Source of the DNA: Chitinophaga eiseniae
GTDB taxonomy: Bacteria; Bacteroidota; Bacteroidia; Chitinophagales; Chitinophagaceae
DNA length: 64,000 nucleotides
Direction of reading: 5' to 3'
Assembly (NCBI RefSeq): GCF_012641265.1
Contig: NZ_JABAHZ010000013.1
Location: 1-64,000, forward strand
Under the pieces are notes generated by a model, which worked only from the letters and a program-made list of their open reading frames with translations, did no database searches and was not told the DNA's origin. Positions 45,696 to 54,798 of the stretch are shown here, one piece after another. How positions within the stretch are numbered: the first letter of the stretch is position 1; each line of letters opens with the position of its first letter. Position numbers and translations under genes: made by a program.

Positions 45696-46073
45696 ATGAC
45701 GGAAAATGAAATCTCCAGGGAGATTGTAGATGCCTGTTTTCAGATACATACCAGGTATGGACCAGGACTATTTGAATCTGTATATGAGGAATTATTGAGT
45801 TATGAACTAAGAAAGAGAAATTTAGGTGTCAAGCGACAGGAAGGGGTAAAATTAGTTCACGAGGATATTATTCTTGATAAGGCATTCAGAGTGGATCTGA
45901 TAATAGAGAATAAAGTGATCATTGAAATTAAATCAGTGGAAGAGTTGAAAGATATGCATTACAAGCAATTGTTTACCTATCTGAAACTAACAAACTTAAA
46001 ACTTGGACTATTAGTCAACTTTAATGTTGCACTAATTAAAACAGGAATACACAGGATAGTAAATAAGTTATAA
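45696..46073 (+). CDS. GxxExxY family protein, PD-(D/E)XK nuclease-like
   Basis: This 125-residue protein carries the family motif at G24-E27-Y30 (YGPGLFESVYEE). A nuclease-like core follows: D67 in FRVDLII, and E77-x-K79 in VIIEIKS. That spacing resembles the PD-(D/E)XK active site, though activity in this family is not established to my knowledge. It has no known link with complex I, yet lies between nuoF and nuoG, flanked by inverted repeats 98 bases before and 10 bases after. The A+T content is higher than in the nuo genes. It looks like an insertion. Confidence 0.88.
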   Translation: MTENEISREIVDACFQIHTRYGPGLFESVYEELLSYELRKRNLGVKRQEGVKLVHEDIILDKAFRVDLIIENKVIIEIKSVEELKDMHYKQLFTYLKLTNLKLGLLVNFNVALIKTGIHRIVNKL

Positions 46074-46082
46074 AATTATAAA

Positions 46083-46113
46083 CTTTGCGTCTTTGCTCCT
46101 TTGCTCCTTTGCG
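46083..46113 (+). repeat. Right arm of the repeat pair flanking the GxxExxY gene
   Basis: CTTTGCGTCTTTGCTCCTTT... is the pyrimidine-rich partner of 45568-45598. It is built from repeats of CTTTGCTC. It ends 34 bases before the nuoG start codon. It is readable in the nuoG frame (LRLCSFAPLRA), which would mislead start-site prediction. Confidence 0.75.
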
Positions 46114-46147
46114 AGCAACAGCATTGATAAGCAAAAACTATATTAAG

Positions 46148-47236
46148 ATGGCGGAGGAAAAAAAATTATTTAAGGTTAAAATCGATAACATCTCTGTAGA
46201 GGTGGAACCCGGTACAACCATACTGAATGCGGCCAGGCAGATAGGAGGAGAGATAGTGCCGCCAGCCATGTGTTATTATTCCAAATTGCAGGGAAGTGGT
46301 GGTAAATGCCGCACCTGCCTGGTGAAAGTATCCAAAGGCTCCGATGCCGATCCTCGTCCCATGCCTAAACTGGTGGCCAGCTGCCGTACTACCGTAATGG
46401 ACGGTATGGAAGTGTCTAACATCACTTCCCCGGAAGTACTGGAAGCACGTAAAGGCGTAGTGGAATTCCTGCTGCTCAATCACCCGCTGGACTGCCCGGT
46501 ATGTGATCAGGCGGGAGAATGCCACTTGCAGGATCTGAGCTACGAACACGGAGCGGATAGCACCCGTTATGAATTTAAACGCAGAACTTTCGATAAGGTA
46601 GACCTGGGCGATAAAATCAAATTACACATGACACGTTGCATCCTCTGCTATCGTTGTGTGTATACTGCCGACCAGCTGACCGAAAAACGTGAACACGGGA
46701 TATTAGGCCGTGGAGATGCGTCTGAAATCAGTACGTATATCTCCCAGTCACTGGATAACGACTTTATCGGTAATGTGATCGATGTTTGCCCGGTAGGCGC
46801 ATTAACCGATCAAACTTTCCGTTTCAAAAACCGTGTATGGTTCCTGAAGCCGGTAGATGCCCACCGCGATTGTGAAAATCCGAAATGCTGCGGTAAAACT
46901 GTGCTGTGGATGCGTGGTAATGAAGTGTTCCGCGTAACTGCCCGTAAAGACAAATACGGCGAAGTAGAAGCATTTATCTGCGATACCTGCCGTTTTGATA
47001 AAAAAGATGTGAAAGACTGGATCATCGAAGGCCCACGCAAAATAGAACGTAACAGCGTTATTTCACAAGGTCACTATGTGAATACCGTGAAGCCTAAAGA
47101 TGCGCTGGTGGAAGTACTGGACGGCAGACAACCTAAACTGTTGTTTGATATCCATTCTGAAAGCCAGGTAAACAGACCGGACATTGATCTGTCGAAGATC
47201 CACGGCCCGGCTCACTCTGATGATTTTAAGAAGTAA
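46148..47236 (+). CDS. nuoG: NADH-quinone oxidoreductase subunit G, short form
   Basis: This 362-residue protein has the ferredoxin-like [2Fe-2S] domain (MCYYSKLQGSGGKCRTC), the HxxCxxC region (HPLDCPVCDQAGECHLQD) and a [4Fe-4S] site (RCILCYRCV with DVCPVGAL). Only the beginning of the molybdopterin-oxidoreductase-like region remains (NPKCCGKTV and CDTCRFDK). E. coli NuoG is about 900 residues; short forms are known in Bacteroidota. The ATG at 46148 gives the natural N-terminus; longer readings run into the repeat arm. Confidence 0.93.
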   Translation: MAEEKKLFKVKIDNISVEVEPGTTILNAARQIGGEIVPPAMCYYSKLQGSGGKCRTCLVKVSKGSDADPRPMPKLVASCRTTVMDGMEVSNITSPEVLEARKGVVEFLLLNHPLDCPVCDQAGECHLQDLSYEHGADSTRYEFKRRTFDKVDLGDKIKLHMTRCILCYRCVYTADQLTEKREHGILGRGDASEISTYISQSLDNDFIGNVIDVCPVGALTDQTFRFKNRVWFLKPVDAHRDCENPKCCGKTVLWMRGNEVFRVTARKDKYGEVEAFICDTCRFDKKDVKDWIIEGPRKIERNSVISQGHYVNTVKPKDALVEVLDGRQPKLLFDIHSESQVNRPDIDLSKIHGPAHSDDFKK

Positions 47237-47257
47237 CAATCGTAATTACGTGTAAGT

Positions 47258-48301
47258 ATGACCTTATTAAGCATAGATTGGTTTTTTATAATTGAAAAAG
47301 TACTCCTGATATCCGGAGTGCTGGTACTTTCACTGGTAGTGGCCATGTATTCTACCTGGGGAGAAAGGAAGATCGCGGCGTGGATCCAGGATCGTCTGGG
47401 GCCTAACCGTGCGGGTCCAATGGGATTATTGCAACCATTGGCCGATGGAGGAAAGCTCTTCTTCAAGGAAGAAATTATTCCAAGTACTTCCAACCGCTTC
47501 CTGTTCATACTCGGTCCTTCCATTGCTATGCTGGTGGCTTGTATGACCAGTGCTGTTATTCCCTGGGGCGATACGCTGACTATTGCCGGCCGTGAAATAT
47601 CCCTGCAGGTAGCAGATGTTAACATTGGTATTCTTTTCATTTTCGGGGTGGTGAGTATGGGCGTATATGGTATCATGCTCGGAGGTTGGGCTTCCAACAA
47701 TAAATACTCCCTGATGGCATCCGTACGTGCTGCCTCCCAGATCATTTCCTATGAGCTGCCTATGGGCCTGGCTTTGATCGCTTTGTTGATGATGACCGGT
47801 TCCCTGAGCTTAAAGGATATTGTAGAACAACAACGCCATGGTTTGTGGAATGTAGTATACCAACCACTGGGCTTTTTCATCTTCCTGGTATGTGCCTTCG
47901 CTGAATGTAACCGTGCTCCTTTCGACTTGCCTGAAGCAGAAAATGAATTGAACGGAGGTTACCACCTGGAATATTCTTCCATGAAACTTGGGTTCTTCCT
48001 GTTCGCAGAGTATATCAACATGTTTATCAGTTCAGCCCTGATGGCTACTATGTATTTCGGTGGTTATGCCTTCCCGGGTATGGATAAGCTGGGACTGGAT
48101 GGTAATATGTTAACGATTTTAGGATTCCTGGCATTATTTATCAAAACGTTGGTATTCATCTTCTTCTTTATGTGGGTACGCTGGACGGTGCCAAGATTCC
48201 GTTATGATCAGCTGATGCGCCTGGGTTGGAAAGTAATGATTCCACTGGCATTGGTAAATATGCTGATTACAGGAGCGGTAGTATTGGCGCGTCAACATTA
48301 A
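47258..48301 (+). CDS. nuoH: NADH-quinone oxidoreductase subunit H
   Basis: This 347-residue subunit with about eight helices links the peripheral and membrane arms and borders the quinone channel. WGERKIAAWIQDRLGPNRAG and FAECNRAPFDLPEAENEL are the conserved loops. No break is seen. Confidence 0.97.
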   Translation: MTLLSIDWFFIIEKVLLISGVLVLSLVVAMYSTWGERKIAAWIQDRLGPNRAGPMGLLQPLADGGKLFFKEEIIPSTSNRFLFILGPSIAMLVACMTSAVIPWGDTLTIAGREISLQVADVNIGILFIFGVVSMGVYGIMLGGWASNNKYSLMASVRAASQIISYELPMGLALIALLMMTGSLSLKDIVEQQRHGLWNVVYQPLGFFIFLVCAFAECNRAPFDLPEAENELNGGYHLEYSSMKLGFFLFAEYINMFISSALMATMYFGGYAFPGMDKLGLDGNMLTILGFLALFIKTLVFIFFFMWVRWTVPRFRYDQLMRLGWKVMIPLALVNMLITGAVVLARQH

Positions 48302-48352
48302 TATTATCTAATTAAATACACACGCAAGTGTGGATGAAATAAAGCATTCGTT

Positions 48353-48856
48353 ATGCAAGCATTAACAAACAGGGCAAAAGCAGTAGATCGCCGGCCGATG
48401 ACCTTCATGGAGAAGTTGTACATCCCTGCTATTGCCAAAGGTATGAGTATCACTTTTAAACATATTTTTCAGCGTAAGGCTACGGTGAGCTTTCCTGAAA
48501 AGAAGCGTGACTTCAGCCCGGTATTTCGTGGATTACACATATTAAACCGTGATGAAGAAGGACGTGAAAGATGTACTGCCTGCGGATTGTGTGCGGTAGC
48601 TTGTCCTGCTGAAGCCATTACCATGGAGGCAGCAGAAAGAAAACCCGGAGAAGAAAACCTGTATAGGGAAGAAAAATATGCCGCAAAATATGAGATCAAT
48701 ATGTTGCGTTGCATATTCTGTGGTTTTTGTGAAGAGGCTTGTCCTAAAGACGCTATCTATCTGTCTGAAACCTTTGCACCCGCAAACTATCAGCGTAAGG
48801 GCTTCATTTACGGAAAAGATGATCTGTTGATCCCTGATCCGAAAGAAGGAAAATAA
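48353..48856 (+). CDS. nuoI: NADH-quinone oxidoreductase subunit I
   Basis: The 167-residue subunit carries clusters N6a and N6b in two ferredoxin motifs, CTACGLCAVACP and CIFCGFCEEACP. All eight cysteines are present. The N-terminal segment anchors it to the membrane arm. Confidence 0.97.
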   Translation: MQALTNRAKAVDRRPMTFMEKLYIPAIAKGMSITFKHIFQRKATVSFPEKKRDFSPVFRGLHILNRDEEGRERCTACGLCAVACPAEAITMEAAERKPGEENLYREEKYAAKYEINMLRCIFCGFCEEACPKDAIYLSETFAPANYQRKGFIYGKDDLLIPDPKEGK

Positions 48857-48909
48857 TATTATTCACAGCGCACATTTAGCTAAAAATACAATAGTCAAAC
48901 ATAGCAGAG

Positions 48910-49410
48910 ATGGGAATGAGTATCCAACAAATAATTTTCATGGTGCTGTCGGTCATCGCGCTGATTTCAGCATTGGGCGTGGTATTAAGTAAGAATCCTG
49001 TGACGAGCGTATTGTGCCTGATCATAACATTCTTTACTATAGCCGGGCATTATATTATGATGAATGCCCAGTTCCTGGCAGTGGTGCATATCATTGTGTA
49101 CGCCGGTGCCATCATGGTGTTGTTCCTTTATGTACTGATGCTCATGAACCTCAATGCAGAGCTGGAACCACAGAAACGCAACTGGCTGAAATATGCCGGC
49201 GCTATCAGTGGGGGTGCTTTACTGGTGGTACTGGTAGCTGCTTTACGCGATGCCAGCATGCCTGCATTGAGCACACAACCTACGGAAATAGGGTTGATTA
49301 AGAACCTGGGACAAATCCTGTTCAAACAATATGTGCTGCCATTTGAGGTGAGCAGTATCCTGTTCCTCAGCGCCATGGTAGGTGCCGTTGTTATTGGTAA
49401 AAAAGACTAG
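48910..49410 (+). CDS. nuoJ: NADH-quinone oxidoreductase subunit J
   Basis: This 166-residue membrane subunit has five helices. The typical helix 3 stretch VVHIIVYAGAIMVLFLYVLM is present. It starts at ATG 48910; the following methionine two codons on is an alternative. Confidence 0.95.
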   Translation: MGMSIQQIIFMVLSVIALISALGVVLSKNPVTSVLCLIITFFTIAGHYIMMNAQFLAVVHIIVYAGAIMVLFLYVLMLMNLNAELEPQKRNWLKYAGAISGGALLVVLVAALRDASMPALSTQPTEIGLIKNLGQILFKQYVLPFEVSSILFLSAMVGAVVIGKKD

Positions 49411-49443
49411 AGAAACGGGTATACACGGAGCTTCCGGGTATGC

Positions 49444-49464
49444 TTAATTGGTAATTCGTAATTT
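49444..49464 (+). repeat. TTAATTGGTAATTCGTAA-type short repeat
   Basis: This lies in the 59-base nuoJ-nuoK gap and resembles the sequence at 41584-41604 between nuoB and nuoC. Confidence 0.4.
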
Positions 49465-49469
49465 ATTTT

Positions 49470-49787
49470 ATGCCTGTTCAATATTACATATTCCTGAGTA
49501 TCGCCTTGTTTTGTATAGGTGTGATGGGTGTACTGATGCGCAGAAATGCCATCATCATCTTTATGTGCATAGAGCTGATGCTGAATGCAGTGAACCTGCT
49601 GATGGTATCATTTTCCAAAATGTGGGCAGATGCAGGCAGAGTAGATGCCGGATCGGCACAGCTGTTTGTATTCTTTATAATGGTGGTGGCGGCTGCAGAA
49701 GTAGCAGTGGGACTGGCTATCATTACAATGGTTTACAGAAATACACACTCAGTAGATATTAACATTCTTAACAGGCTGAAAAATTAA
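49470..49787 (+). CDS. nuoK: NADH-quinone oxidoreductase subunit K
   Basis: This 105-residue, three-helix subunit has the conserved glutamate in IFMCIELMLNAVNL and a second in VVAAAEVAVGLAI. Both take part in proton transfer in relatives. The length is typical. Confidence 0.96.
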   Translation: MPVQYYIFLSIALFCIGVMGVLMRRNAIIIFMCIELMLNAVNLLMVSFSKMWADAGRVDAGSAQLFVFFIMVVAAAEVAVGLAIITMVYRNTHSVDINILNRLKN

Positions 49788-49842
49788 TAATTCTGCTCTT
49801 CTTAATTATTGAATTTTTCGTCGTCGTAAATAGAATTGATAA

Positions 49843-51741
49843 ATGATTAATCTAGTTTGGCTGGTACCATTTTTACCATTATTAGGTTTCCTGGTGAATG
49901 GATTGGGACGCAGATTTTTATCCAAGTCCCTGGTAGGATTTGTTGGAAGCGGCGCTGTACTGGCGTCCTTTGTGATTAGCTTATTAATATTTCTGGAAGT
50001 AAAGGCTCCCGGGTTTTCTGCACAGGTAGTTACCCTGTTTGATTTTATCAGCGTAGGATCCCTGCATATTCCTTTTGCCTTCCAGGTAGATCAGCTGAGT
50101 GCCCTGTTCCTGCTGGTGATCACCGGTGTGGGTACCCTGATACATATCTACTCTACTTCTTATATGCATGATGAAAGCGATGAAAGTTTCGCCAGGTATT
50201 TTGCTTACCTGAACCTCTTCGTTTTCTCTATGTTGATACTGGTGCTGGGCGCCAACTACGTCATGATGTTTATAGGCTGGGAAGGGGTTGGTCTTTGCTC
50301 TTATCTCCTGATCGGTTTCTGGTTTAAAAATACCAACTATAACAACGCCGCCAAGAAAGCATTTGTGATGAACCGCATCGGTGACCTCGGTTTCCTGATC
50401 GCTATTTTCTTCATGATCATGCAGTTTGGTACAGTTACTTTCCCTGAGGTATTTGCAAAAGCAGCACCGCTGGGCATGAACAACACTGTCCTCAGCGCCA
50501 TTGCCATGCTACTGTTTGTAGGAGCGATGGGTAAATCTGCCCAGATTCCTTTATACACCTGGTTGCCGGATGCGATGGCGGGTCCTACCCCGGTATCTGC
50601 CCTGATCCACGCCGCTACCATGGTGACCGCCGGTATTTACATGATTGCCCGCAGCAACGTGATTTATACATTGGCACCACATGTGCAAACGGTAGTAGCG
50701 ATTATCGGTCTGGCTACCGCCCTGTTTGCTGCTTCTATTGCGTTAAAACAAAATGATATTAAAAAAGTGCTGGCTTATTCTACTGTGAGCCAGCTGGGTT
50801 ATATGTTCCTGGCCCTGGGCGTAGGTGCTTATGGAGCGGCGGTGTTTCACGTAATGACACATGCCTTCTTCAAAGCTTTATTATTCCTTGGTTCGGGTTC
50901 TGTAATTCACGCCATGGGCGGTGAACAGGATATCCGCAAAATGGGTGGTTTGAAGAAGTTCATGCCTACTACAAGTTTGACTTTCTTCATAGGCTGTTTG
51001 GCTATTGCTGGTTTTCCGGGGCTTTCTGGCTTCTTCTCCAAAGATGAGATCCTGGCGCAGGCTTATGCCAATAACCCGGTGTTATATGTACTGGGGTTGG
51101 TTGGTGCACTGATGACAGCCTTCTACATGTTCCGTTTATACTACATCACTTTTGCCGGTAAATTCCGGGGTACACACGACCAGGAACACCACCTGCACGA
51201 AAGTCCCGCTGCTATTACTATTCCGTTGGTGATCCTTGCAGTGCTTTCTATCTTCAGTGGTTATATTGGCTTACCGGAAGTATTTCATACAAAGAACCTG
51301 CTGGCAGATTACCTATCGCCTGTATTTGCACCTTCCGCACCTTTTGCAGTGGAGCATCATATGACTGAAGGCACTGAATGGTTATTGATGGGAGTAAGCA
51401 GTGTGCTGGTCATCATATTTATCCTGCTGGCCCGTCAGAAATTTGCGAGCTATGAAGATACCGGCGCTGAAAGCACTGGCTTCGGTAAAGTGCTGGAAAA
51501 CAAATGGTATATAGATGAATTGTATGATACTATCATAGTGAAACCATTGTATGAACTGGGTCGTTTCTTCCGGGATACGGTAGAAAAGGCAGGTATCGAC
51601 AAGCTGGTAAATGGTATCGGGCGTGGTGTACAGCTGGGTGGCCAGCGGATTCGCCTGGTACAGAATGGCCTGGTAGGTTTTTACATCTTTGCCATGGTGA
51701 TCGGTATGATTGTATTATTTGTGATCGGATTCTTATTATAA
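49843..51741 (+). CDS. nuoL: NADH-quinone oxidoreductase subunit L
   Basis: This 632-residue antiporter-like subunit is the distal proton pump. It shows MFIGWEGVGLCSYLLIGFW with the conserved glutamate, LPDAMAGPTPVSALIHAATM and THAFFKALLFLGSG with a key lysine. The long amphipathic helix and last membrane segment form the C-terminal part. Confidence 0.97.
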   Translation: MINLVWLVPFLPLLGFLVNGLGRRFLSKSLVGFVGSGAVLASFVISLLIFLEVKAPGFSAQVVTLFDFISVGSLHIPFAFQVDQLSALFLLVITGVGTLIHIYSTSYMHDESDESFARYFAYLNLFVFSMLILVLGANYVMMFIGWEGVGLCSYLLIGFWFKNTNYNNAAKKAFVMNRIGDLGFLIAIFFMIMQFGTVTFPEVFAKAAPLGMNNTVLSAIAMLLFVGAMGKSAQIPLYTWLPDAMAGPTPVSALIHAATMVTAGIYMIARSNVIYTLAPHVQTVVAIIGLATALFAASIALKQNDIKKVLAYSTVSQLGYMFLALGVGAYGAAVFHVMTHAFFKALLFLGSGSVIHAMGGEQDIRKMGGLKKFMPTTSLTFFIGCLAIAGFPGLSGFFSKDEILAQAYANNPVLYVLGLVGALMTAFYMFRLYYITFAGKFRGTHDQEHHLHESPAAITIPLVILAVLSIFSGYIGLPEVFHTKNLLADYLSPVFAPSAPFAVEHHMTEGTEWLLMGVSSVLVIIFILLARQKFASYEDTGAESTGFGKVLENKWYIDELYDTIIVKPLYELGRFFRDTVEKAGIDKLVNGIGRGVQLGGQRIRLVQNGLVGFYIFAMVIGMIVLFVIGFLL

Positions 51742-51774
51742 ACCAATAGCAGAAGTTACAAGCGCAGATAAATT

Positions 51775-53211
51775 ATGTTGACAGTTTTATTAATATTGAT
51801 TCCTTTCATAGCCGGCCTTATCGCATTTGGTCTGAAGGGATCCGGGCCAAAAGTGCTGGGCATGATTTCATCGCTGGCAACAGTGGTGTTAGCAATAGGA
51901 GCATGGTGCCGTTTTCGTACTGCTCCAGACAGTCTGAATCTTGTTGCGAACTGGATTCCACAGCTGGGAAGTCAATTTCGTGTAGGGTTAGATGGAATGG
52001 GCGTGATGCTTTGCTTATTGACAGCGATAGCTTCTCTGCTGGTTTTCATTACTATTTATAGCCGCGACTATGAAAAGCCAGGTGCTTTTTATGGTTTGAT
52101 GTTATTGTCCCAGGCCGGGCTGACCGGTGTTTTCACCGCTTTTGATGCCTTGCAGTTTTACATCTTCTGGGAATTAGCGCTGATACCTGTTTATTTCCTC
52201 TGCTCTTTATGGGGAGGCGAAAAACGTATAGCCGTTACCTTTAAATTCTTTGTATATACTTTCCTCGGTTCACTGTTGATGATGGTAGGTATCATCTACC
52301 TGTACTTTCAGACTGCTGATCATTCCTTCAGCTGGTCTTCCTTCAGCAGTATTCACCTGAACCCGGATGATCAGAAATGGTTATTCTGGTTATTCTTTGT
52401 GGCATTTGCCATTAAGATGCCCATATTTCCGTTTCATACCTGGCAGCCAGATACCTATGAACAGTCGCCTACACCTGTTACGATGATCCTTTCCGGTGTC
52501 ATGGTAAAAATGGGGTTATTTGGTGTTATCCGCTGGTTATTGCCGGTAATTCCGCAGGGCGCCGCTATGTGGTCTGATGTGGCCATTGTGCTGTGTGTGA
52601 TCGGTATTATCTATGCTTCCTGTATCGCGATGGTGCAGAACGATCTGAAACGCCTGATTGCTTATTCTTCTATTGCCCACATTGGCCTGATGTGCGCTGC
52701 TATTTTCGCTAACAACGAACAAAGTCTGCAGGGTGTGTTGATCCAGATGTTTAACCATGGTATCAATATCATTGGTTTGTGGATTATCGTAGAAGTGATA
52801 CAGCAACGTTTGGGAGTGAAGAACATGGATCAGATGGGTGGTATGGCCCGGAAAGCTCCCCGGATGGCTATTTTCCTCGTTATTATCAGTCTGGCCAACA
52901 TCGGCTTACCGCTTACCAATGGTTTCATCGGTGAGTTCCTGATGTTCAGCGGATTGTTCCAATATAATCACTGGTTTATGGCATTTGCCGGATTAGGTAT
53001 TATCCTCGCTGCTGTTTATACCCTGGGTATGATACAGAAGGTGATATTTGGTGAAAGCAATGACTTAACCGACACCACTACAGATTTGCAGCCTGGCGAA
53101 ACCCTGGCTTTGAGCCTGGTTGTGATCATGATTATTGTGTTGGGTGTGTATCCAAAGCCAATGCTGGATTTGGTGAGCAGCACATCTGAAGTGGTAAATA
53201 AATTGTTTTGA
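51775..53211 (+). CDS. nuoM: NADH-quinone oxidoreductase subunit M
   Basis: This 478-residue antiporter-like proton-pumping subunit has about 14 helices. FYIFWELALIPVYFLCSLWG carries the conserved glutamate, and FPFHTWQPDTYEQSPTPVTM and LIAYSSIAHIGLM are typical. It starts 33 bases after nuoL. Confidence 0.97.
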   Translation: MLTVLLILIPFIAGLIAFGLKGSGPKVLGMISSLATVVLAIGAWCRFRTAPDSLNLVANWIPQLGSQFRVGLDGMGVMLCLLTAIASLLVFITIYSRDYEKPGAFYGLMLLSQAGLTGVFTAFDALQFYIFWELALIPVYFLCSLWGGEKRIAVTFKFFVYTFLGSLLMMVGIIYLYFQTADHSFSWSSFSSIHLNPDDQKWLFWLFFVAFAIKMPIFPFHTWQPDTYEQSPTPVTMILSGVMVKMGLFGVIRWLLPVIPQGAAMWSDVAIVLCVIGIIYASCIAMVQNDLKRLIAYSSIAHIGLMCAAIFANNEQSLQGVLIQMFNHGINIIGLWIIVEVIQQRLGVKNMDQMGGMARKAPRMAIFLVIISLANIGLPLTNGFIGEFLMFSGLFQYNHWFMAFAGLGIILAAVYTLGMIQKVIFGESNDLTDTTTDLQPGETLALSLVVIMIIVLGVYPKPMLDLVSSTSEVVNKLF

Positions 53212-53279
53212 GATTTGGTCATTTAGGTACTGAATAACGAAATGGAAAAATTTGTAACGGGGTTTTGTAACGCAAAAAT

Positions 53280-54653
53280 ATGAATGCACTAATTTCTACT
53301 GCTTTATCGGGCGTTGTACTGATGTTTGTTGGTTTATTTGTACGCAATAAGCAGCATATTAAATTTTTTGCCATCGCGGCCATCATTATAGCATTTATTG
53401 CTAACCTGGCGCAGTATCCGTCTGTAGAACACGGCGGTTATGTGATGTATGGCATGATTGAAGTGACCAAATTTGGCGTGTTGTTCAATGCAGTAGCTTT
53501 GGGCGCCACTTTGTTATATTTCCTGTTATCCGGCAGTGAGTTTGAAAAAGTAGGAGAGCATGTGGCAGACTATTTTACCCTGGTGTTCTTTATCCTGGCG
53601 GGTATCTCCCTGGCAGCTACTTTCAGCAACCTCCTTATGTTGTTCCTGGCTATTGAAATCATGTCTATTCCGCAGTATATCCTCGCAGGAGCCGACAAGA
53701 AGAGCCTGAAGGGTAATGAAGCTTCCCTGAAGTACTTCCTGATGGGATCTTTTTCTACGGGTATTTTACTGATGGGTATTACCCTCATATATGGAGCCGC
53801 CGGCACTTTTGATATCGCAGGTTTAGGCCTGGGTACAGAAAGTGTACATCCCCTGGCATTGTGCGGTATTATCCTGATCGTATTTGCATTATCCTTTAAA
53901 GTATCGGCAGCACCTTTCCACTTCTGGACACCAGACGTATACGATGGTTCACCCACCGTATTTACTTCTTTCATGTCTACCATTGTAAAGGCAGGTGCTT
54001 TTGTAGCTTTTTTACGGATGTTCCACGGCAGCTTTGCTGGTGGAACTATCAGCGAGCATTGGACCCTGATCCTGTCTATCATCACTGCGGTAACCCTGGT
54101 GATTGGTAACTTCAGCGCCGTATTCCAGCAGAGTGTGAAACGTATGCTGGCCTACTCCAGTATCGCACAGGCAGGCTTTATGCTGTTTGCCGTAGTAGCC
54201 ATGAATGATATGGGTACACAGGGCATCGTGTTATATGCAGCTGCTTACAGCATTGCTACCATTGGTGTATTTGGCGTGCTGATGAAACTGAAAGATTATA
54301 CTTTCGAGGGATTCAATGGCCTTGCCCGTAAACAGCCTTTGCTGGCTGCTGCAACAGCAGTCTTCCTGTTTTCCCTGGCAGGCATTCCTGTAACTGCTGG
54401 TTTCTTCGCCAAATACTTTGTATTATCTGCCGCTATCCAGCACGGCCATTTACTGTGGCTGGTAATACTGGCAGTGCTTTGTGCGGCTATCAGCGTGTAT
54501 TACTATTTCCGTGTCATCATTGCCATGTATTTCAGAACCGGTGAGCCTGAAGTAGAAAACATCTCCGGAGGCTTTAAAGCTGCATTAATACTGGCAGTAG
54601 CCCTGGTACTGGTATTGGGATTATTCCCGAACCTGTTACTTTGCTGGCTGTAA
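53280..54653 (+). CDS. nuoN: NADH-quinone oxidoreductase subunit N
   Basis: This 457-residue antiporter-like subunit is the last of the operon. LFLAIEIMSIPQYILAG, FHFWTPDVYDGSPTVFTSFM and MLAYSSIAQAGFML are diagnostic. A terminator follows 21 bases after the stop. Confidence 0.96.
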   Translation: MNALISTALSGVVLMFVGLFVRNKQHIKFFAIAAIIIAFIANLAQYPSVEHGGYVMYGMIEVTKFGVLFNAVALGATLLYFLLSGSEFEKVGEHVADYFTLVFFILAGISLAATFSNLLMLFLAIEIMSIPQYILAGADKKSLKGNEASLKYFLMGSFSTGILLMGITLIYGAAGTFDIAGLGLGTESVHPLALCGIILIVFALSFKVSAAPFHFWTPDVYDGSPTVFTSFMSTIVKAGAFVAFLRMFHGSFAGGTISEHWTLILSIITAVTLVIGNFSAVFQQSVKRMLAYSSIAQAGFMLFAVVAMNDMGTQGIVLYAAAYSIATIGVFGVLMKLKDYTFEGFNGLARKQPLLAAATAVFLFSLAGIPVTAGFFAKYFVLSAAIQHGHLLWLVILAVLCAAISVYYYFRVIIAMYFRTGEPEVENISGGFKAALILAVALVLVLGLFPNLLLCWL

Positions 54654-54674
54654 TCACCAGTTACCAGATAATGG

Positions 54675-54706
54675 AAAGACCGGGGCACACGCTCCGGTCT
54701 TTTTTA
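54675..54706 (+). terminator. Terminator of the nuo operon
   Basis: AAAGACCGG (54675-54683) pairs with CCGGTCTTT (54694-54702), and further T residues follow. Confidence 0.85.
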
Positions 54707-54798
54707 TTGCTGCTACCGGCCAGCTGCTGACGCCGCTCATCCCAAAATGAACGAATTAAATACCTATATTACGTTAACTTTATAGGTAACCCAATATT

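Noticed and set aside
46085..46147. A longer nuoG reading that includes LRLCSFAPLRA
   Set aside because: These residues are a translation of the inverted-repeat arm; the conserved N-terminus begins at 46148.
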